Shown: in pieces, positions 57,918 to 64,000 of the stretch
Layout of the letters: each line of letters starts with the position of its first letter
Numbering within the stretch: position 1 is the first letter of the stretch
From: Welwitschia mirabilis
Taxonomy: Eukaryota; Gnetophyta; Gnetopsida; Welwitschiales
Direction: 5' to 3'
NCBI GenBank assembly: GCA_051453625.1
Contig: JBOZIK010000001.1
Location: 238,960,661-239,024,660 of the forward strand
DNA length: 64,000 nucleotides
The notes under the pieces: model-generated
Database searches by the model: none
Seen by the model: only the letters and a program-made list of their open reading frames with translations
What the model was told of the DNA's origin: nothing
Made by a program: the position numbers and the translations under genes

Positions 57918-58179
57918 GAATGATAACATAAATGGAAATGAAGTGGATTAAAATGCAATTAAGTTTCTACCATGCATACTATAAATGAATGAGACTATGA
58001 AACTAAAGTAATGTCCTATGAAATATTATTTAATTATGGATCTAATTTAAAAAAATCCAAGGCATGGATAAATTAGGTTCATGCAAATCAAGAGTTGTGA
58101 AAAGAAATCCTAAGTAATAAATGTTAAAACAAGTTAATCACAAAAATTCTCCAATCCTACCTTAAACCTTTCTTAAATT

Positions 58180-58475
58180 TTTACCTTTTATAATCATGAG
58201 TGATATGATTTATAAACTTAATCATAATAATCATTCATTGTTATGGCATCATCTTCTAATAGATTTAACATGTTATACATAACAAGGTCAGTGCTACATT
58301 AGTAGTAAGCATCTATAGCCCTAATGTAGTTGAACGCATCATAAATGAATCATTAGAGCTACATTATCAGTAAGTACTATAGACCTAACATAGTTAAATA
58401 AACTAAAGAAAAATAATTACAAATAAAGATGCTAGTGAAGTGATCAAAGAATTTTCTTCATTTTCTCTACTCTTA

Positions 58476-58522
<47 letters not shown>
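58180..58522 (-). repeat. B2 repeat cassette: 66-bp tandem units plus (CT)n
   Basis: Two tandem units (58290-58356 and 58357-58405) and (CT)n (58480-58522) are collinear with 52051-52377 of B1. Confidence 0.8.
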
Positions 58523-58622
58523 NNNNNNNNNNNNNNNNNNNNNNNNNNNNNNNNNNNNNNNNNNNNNNNNNNNNNNNNNNNNNNNNNNNNNNNNNNNNNN
58601 NNNNNNNNNNNNNNNNNNNNNN
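58523..58622. other. Assembly gap, exactly 100 N
   Basis: It lies at the end of the (CT)n run. Confidence 0.95.
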
Positions 58623-58654
58623 AACTCATGCACAACATTTGGATAGTAGCACAT

Positions 58655-58812
58655 GATGTTAGGGCATCGTCCCCTTGGTCGTCTAGACAACAAGAAGAAT
58701 GATGGATGCACAGATAACACTTGCAGCTGATGACATCACATGGGCATATAGTCCAAGGTGTCGTCCCCTATATCGGTGGACAACAGACAGGACGACAACC
58801 TCGGTAACATCC
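58655..58812. repeat. CpG-rich patch with two degenerate 93-bp units
   Basis: TCGTCCCC occurs at 58667 and 58761, and GACAACA at 58686 and 58779, a shift of 93-94 bases. There are about eight CpGs in 150 bases, in a window otherwise nearly empty of them. Confidence 0.7.
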
Positions 58813-59540
58813 ATGGGCAACCCATGATGGAAGAGATAAATGACAAGGTTTAAGAAGGTAATAGCTTATTCTATGATATGAATGAAATTTGTAATTACTT
58901 ATGTAAAAGGGCTTAAGGCAATGATTACATAAGTGGTAATACTTAGATAATTCTATGAAAGAGATCTTTAAGAGATATTGGTTTTATTATGAATGGATCT
59001 ACCCATTCTAAATCTAATATAGAAAATAAATCTATTCAAAATCATGAAATAAAACTAAACTTGCCTCATAGTAGATTTATGTAGCATAAGACACGAATGA
59101 AGGCTTAATGGCTTAAAAGATGTGAAGTTTAGGACATAAAGGCTATGATTTGATAATGGGTTATGAAATGGACGAGAATATATTTAAATTTTTACATATG
59201 CACCTATGAAGTTATAGGGGACATAAACAAAAATAGTAAAGTTTCTACATGTAATATTTAGAAGTGTCCATCCTATAACTAGCTTATGATTTCTAAATAA
59301 ATCTTATAGTACATCATTTTGATGTAAAGTTAAGTAGTTAGTTACGAAATAAAATGAGTTTTCATCATGATAAGTATGCATAAGATCATCAGAAAGTTAT
59401 TATAGCTAAAAGAAAAGTTTGTATTCTATATAAATATTTTAATCATTCTTAAGAGATAAAGATGACATTAAAACATTTTGCTCATGATAATTTTGAAAAT
59501 AAGACAAGAATTCTATGTAGGATTGATCATGTATGGGTTA
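58813..59540 (-). other. B2 internal spacer
   Basis: It is AT-rich with no gene recognised. A short similarity to B1 near 53430 (TTAAAACATTTTGCT at 59468) suggests it corresponds to the post-protease region. Confidence 0.35.
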
Positions 59541-60260
59541 TTCTTTAATGTTCTACTCTTTACAAGGGTTGCTAAATTGCTCACCCTCTAATGTATAACT
59601 CTTCTTAAGTTTATAGATTTTCTCAAAAGGTTGACTTTCCCTAATTGATTACTCATCCTCTAATATGTACTCATTAGTTTCTTTCTCATCTTTAAATAGT
59701 GTGATCTGGGATTCATTGATTTGACTATAATTACTTCTTTCAAGATTTATATGATTAAATTCTAAGAATGTAGAAGGATTATCCTTCAATGACATAGGAT
59801 ATGCACAGTGATTTATCTTAACTAGTGCATAACTTATTTTAACTTTTACAATGTGAAAGAGGTTTTGTTGATTGAAATGTTATCGGTTTTGGTTTATTTG
59901 CATTTGATCCTCTATGAATTTCTTAAGGATGTCTTTTAAGTAATTTGAAGGATATTGTTGAGTTTTGAAAGACGAAGGATATTGATCAAAAAATAAAGGA
60001 TATAATAAATGGTTTGTTAAAATATAAAGGATAAGATGAAGGATGTTCATAAGAAAATAAAGGGTTGGAAGGCAAAGAATCAAAATTATCTTGATAATAA
60101 TAAAGATATTTAGATTTAAAGTTATAAAAGTAAGATAGAGACTAATCATTATATAAAGAGATGTAAAAATCCAATGCATATGCATAGAGGGATTAAGTAA
60201 TACATGAAAGAAAATATAAGTATTAACATTGAAGATAATTCTTCATGGTTCTCTTAAGTT
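59541..60260 (-). pseudogene. Gag C-terminal remnant, element B2
   Basis: A 101-codon open stretch (59880-60185) ends QYPSNYLKDILKKFIEDQMQ and INQNR. It continues after a frame break into YALVKINHCAYPMSLKDNPS. In B1 the matching part is 54320-54500, and both resemble the Gag segment preceding the K-N-L-E-x-Q-x-G block of Athila/Tat elements. The N-terminal half of the open frame is hydrophobic and Leu/Ile-rich, which is unlike Gag and probably reflects decay. Confidence 0.5.
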
Positions 60261-61300
60261 GAAGACAAGGCGGAAAATGAGGTTTTGATTTTGGATGAAA
60301 GAGTAATGATTATAATTCATGTTGCTAGAAGAGACTCAATAGAGTTTACCGTTAGAGATACGTTTCTAGTTTATACAATATTTTAAAATATTAGAGTTTA
60401 ATAAAAAGTTTCAATAGTCAAAATATGATTGAAATTTAACTTCAATAAGGTTTTAGAGTATTTGTGAAAGAAAATTAATGGTATTAATGGAACAAGCAAC
60501 AATGCTAATTAAGTGTAAATTATTACCATAAGAGAGAGAAAAGATGATCGTGATAGGAAAATGAAAGTTATGGATGGATTAGTGCAAGTACAAAATAGAC
60601 AGGAATAGAATAATTCAAAACAAAATGTAAAATGCTAAAATGCAACTAAATTATGAAAATGTAATACCATGTAAGAAATAATAATGCATGAATATCCCTA
60701 AGCTTTACTAATGATGACTCTCTTAAAATTTATCTTTAAGTAGCTACTAATAAAGTAAACTAAGATAGAGAAGAAAAGAAGAGATAGAAAGATGATAAAG
60801 AGAGAAATGAAGAGCAAAACAAAAAATTGTTGTTTTTTTTCATTTTTCCTTCAAAATTATAAACAATTAGCCCTTATGATAAGATTTGATATACTATTTT
60901 AAATAATCTTTACAAACAAAGAAAGTAAAAAAAAAGGAAAAGAAGAAAAACAAAAAGAAATAAAAATAAGAAAAATTAAAAACAAAAAAATATCACCAAA
61001 TTAGGTTTTATGGATTAAGTACTAGTAGTACTCGATACCAATCCACTAGTAAGAGAAATAAAAAAAATAAAAAAGATTAAAAAACCTTAAAAAAATAAAT
61101 GTAAAATAATGTAGTAGTAGAATGGGATCACTAAAAAATAAAAGAAAAGGGGGAAGAAAAAGAAAAGTAAAACAATTTAGCACTATAGTGGAACTAGTAT
61201 AAAGAAAATTTTAAAAAAAGAAAGCACAAAAAAAAAAGAGAAAGGAAATAATAAAAATAGAAATGAATCTGAATGTTACACTATAGATACCCTATCATTA
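60261..61300 (-). other. Leader and N-terminal gag region of element B2
   Basis: It is collinear with 55600-56620 of B1: AAGATAGAGAAG, GATAGAAAGATGATA and the TTAGGTTTTATGGATTAAGT block. The plus strand is strongly A-rich at 60900-61260. Confidence 0.6.
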
Positions 61301-61320
61301 TTCTTGGTAATGATGTCATA
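61301..61320 (-). other. Primer-binding site remnant, element B2
   Basis: The minus strand reads TATGACATCATTACCAAGAA, a decayed tRNA-Asp-type site in the same place as in B1. Confidence 0.55.
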
Positions 61321-61324
61321 AAGT

Positions 61325-62697
61325 TTTTCATGATTAAATTTAGCTACACTTGTATATATTATTAATGGATGATAATATGCAAGATTTTCCTAAGAATACA
61401 AATCTATTGTATCAAATGCAGAATCTACTAAATAGACTAGGAATTCTGTTTATAGTATAGTCCTAGTACTGTTATTACAAAGGGATAAATGAGGTAGCAT
61501 AAATAGATAAGCATGCATAAATCACTTCTATAACTAACATAAAAAGATATCTTATTACAAGGATAAAAGGAAGATATGTGAGATTAACTAGAAATGTGAT
61601 CTAGGAAAAAAGCATAGCCATAAAAACCAACATGAGTATTTCTTGTGATGAATAAAATCTTTAATAATAATAATAAACTTTCTCAAATCTTAATCTATAA
61701 ATACCATTAATTAGATATAAGCTCTTATGAAGACTATAGGTCTTCTTAGCTCTTATCGCTTACTTGATAAGGATTTTTGGTCTCAAAGAATATTAAATGA
61801 TGGCAATCAAAGAACTAAGATTATTTTAGAACTTTTCTTGAAATGATAAATACATAAAGAACTTGAATCCTATTCAAGCATAATAAGTATGAAAAATATA
61901 CATACTTTATATTAACAAATTAGATTAAGAATGAAACAAACAATATTACTTTTATCATAAAGAACTTCAAACCTATTTAATCATAGCAATTATAGAAAAC
62001 ATACATACTTGATATCAAAAAATTAAAATGAAACCAATATTTTCTCATATGAAAAGATAAATCTACTTTAATGAAAGATTAATATCACTATAAGAAAATG
62101 TTATGATAGCCTTATAGGTCTAGCTTATTTAAAAAAAAAAAAAAAACTCAAAAAGTAAGCATACTCTAATTCCTCTTCTTCAATCTCATAATAAATCCCC
62201 CCTTCAATTGAACCAAATTAGGCTATTTATAGGTCAAATTATGGTTATGAATTAGGATTTCTAATGCCTAATGATATTATCCTTTAGAGTTCCCAAAATC
62301 CAATGGGATCATTCTTTAGCCATAATGCTAAATTTAGGGTTTCTTATAGAAAATATTCATCATTTAGTAACTAACTTTAGATATGCTCTATATGGTTTTA
62401 TTATGGCATGAAGGGTAAAAAACATAAGTATTGACATGCTTTGCACATAGTAACTAGTGTTGACAATCTAAAAATCTATGTCACTACCAAAGTTAATTAA
62501 CACATGTCCATCTTCTACCATAATATACCAAATCTTGCTAGTGTCCTATAAGATAAGTTTGTTAAGGAAAATTATTAGTAAAACGAATTTTCTATAACAT
62601 TAAGCATAATAGATGCATAAAAATCCATAGTAATTAATTAAGCATCTTAAAATGTCCTGAATATCTTAATGTAGATGTCAATTTTTGCGTATTATCA
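61325..62697 (-). repeat. 5' LTR of element B2
   Basis: It is collinear with 56648-57917 at both ends and with 45185-46094 over its right two-thirds. It ends GCGTATTATCA and is followed by ATCCTC, whose minus strand is purine-rich, hinting at a further unit to the right that is no longer recognisable. Confidence 0.75.
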
Positions 62698-64000
62698 ATC
62701 CTCATGAATAAATACCTTTTTAAGTGTACATCATGTATTTTTAATAATTATAGTATCTTACCTTTTCTTTTCCTATAATATTTCGTTTTTAGAAAATGTT
62801 AATATTCAAATTCTACTTCCTTTAATAAGCTCTTTATTTATATGACATTCATTATCTAATCATTAAAAAGAGTAAACATATAAGCTTTGAATAAATTAAA
62901 AAAAATGAAATATGAAATGTTTGAATTAGTATAAATGTCATTTCCTTAAATTACAACCTTGTTTATAACTATATAACATCCACATATTTATTGTAAAATT
63001 GTAAAGGCTTATAGTTTTTAATGAGAAACAATGTAAGAAAAAAATAGCTAATAAAATGTAGGTTATCTATTATGCACATAATGGAAATAACTAAAAAATG
63101 AAGATTAATTATTATGTATCTAATTATATATATATACACTTTAAGCTATGCATATTTTTGGTTTTCAAAACTATACTTGGTTACCTTCATCAATTCCTTG
63201 TACATGGTATTGTATAAACACATTCGCATTAGATGTCATTATAGCATTATGAAAACCATAGATTTTATTGATTTTAGTAAAGTTAATAGAAAACCTACAA
63301 AATCACGACATTTTAGTGATTTGTTCTTTTAGTGAATACATTTTATTACTTATGTTTCAACTTTATCAAAAAGTCACATTTCATTCTTCTTTTCCACCAA
63401 AATATTTTACTTTCCCTCAACTTTAAATTCAAACTGAATATTAATTTCTTTTAAAATCCTACTCCCTCGTAAACTAATGAGAAAGTTAAAAACATAATAG
63501 AATATTTTATGATATAAAACTATTAGGAAGAAAATGAACTAACAAATTAAAATCATACATATTAAATATATAATTTATGTAATAATGAAATATAACAAAG
63601 ATGATGGAGAAGCATTTAAAGAAAACTGTTAAATAAAATGTCAGACATAAAAGAAATAATTTATTTGATTAATATATGGAAAGATCATTTTGTTAAATAT
63701 ATTATATACTAAAATAATTAGATATTATACTAATAACCATTATATATTGGAAAATATCCTACTCATATATCATAAAGGTAAAAACCCTTACGTTAAGAAT
63801 TCAACATTGTAGTGATGTTTTCAAATCAATGTGTAACTTGTGTGTAGAAAAAGGAAAAAAAATATTTTTTAAAAAAATTCTCTATGCAGTAATTGGTAAA
63901 TAAATTTATAATTTTGATGGATTAAAAATTAAAATAAAATAAATAACTCATTAAAGAAAAATAAAAGTAATTTTTTAAAACTATTTAACTAATTAAAGAT
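62698..64000. other. AT-rich region, nothing recognised
   Basis: No LTR, coding or repeat match to the rest of the window. Contains a short TATATATATA at 63127. The 72-codon plus frame at 63114-63332 is rich in Tyr, Ile and Phe, has no family resemblance and is probably accidental. Confidence 0.4.

Larger units (their letters stand above)
57918..62697 (-). mobile_element. Second family B unit, B2 (gag remnant, no pol)
   Basis: From the right: LTR (61325-62697), primer-site remnant, A/G-rich leader, gag C-terminus, a CpG-rich patch, a 100-N gap, then the (CT)n cassette that B1 also has near its middle. It then meets the LTR at 56648-57917 instead of its own flank. About 2.5 kb present in B1 between the cassette and the 3' LTR is missing. 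Confidence 0.6.

Noticed and set aside
58403-62697. CRISPR-like repeat spacing
   Set aside because: Repeats are tandem or microsatellite, without regular unique spacers, and the genome is eukaryotic.

Overview
The window looks like a gene-poor, repeat-saturated stretch of a flowering-plant nuclear genome. It is very AT-rich and CpG-poor. Every coding trace that can be recognised belongs to LTR retrotransposons of plant-specific types: Ty1/copia of the SIRE/Maximus kind and Ty3/gypsy of the Athila/Tat kind. All are broken by stops, frameshifts and indels. No intact host gene, tRNA, rRNA or CRISPR array could be supported. The species cannot be told from the sequence.

Layout. 1-3631 is the 5' part of a minus-strand gypsy element (C'): gag, a tRNA-Asp-type primer site and an LTR, opening on a perfect 31-bp inverted repeat. 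3632-8230 is a plus-strand gypsy pol remnant (F: protease, RT, RNase H, integrase). From 8231 to about 40.3 kb I read a nest. An old plus-strand copia element (D) has its LTR split by a minus-strand Athila-like gypsy element (A, 8529-17190) and again by a plus-strand SIRE-like copia element (E, 17700-30455, target duplication ACTAT). D's gag is split by a third minus-strand gypsy element (C, 31757-38927). The ACTAT duplication fixes the E junction. The C junction rests on gag matches on both sides. The A junction is weaker.

40284-40497 is a small foldback element. 40.5-44.3 kb is AT-rich and unassigned, with a (CT)n tract and a pyrimidine-rich leader-like patch. 44.36-47.4 kb holds a diverged 280-bp direct repeat and two LTR fragments. 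48054-62697 is a minus-strand gypsy array of three related LTRs separated by two internal regions. It keeps gag and, in one unit, protease, but no RT or integrase was recognised. 62.7-64 kb is AT-rich with no recognised feature.

The elements do not act together as a system; they are a layered record of insertion and decay. Decay is dominated by C-to-T and G-to-A changes: primer sites have lost their CpGs and three RT active sites carry an Asp-to-Asn change. There are 13 runs of N. Five of them are flanked by near-identical copies of the same sequence. Collapsing two of these duplications restores equal LTR lengths (1347 = 1347 in E; 1256 against 1257 and 1255 in family C), so these gaps are probably assembly artefacts. 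I found no convincing undescribed gene system. The best leads are the foldback at position 1, the internal pol duplication in E, the shared-LTR-like array and a CpG-rich repeat patch at 58.65-58.8 kb.
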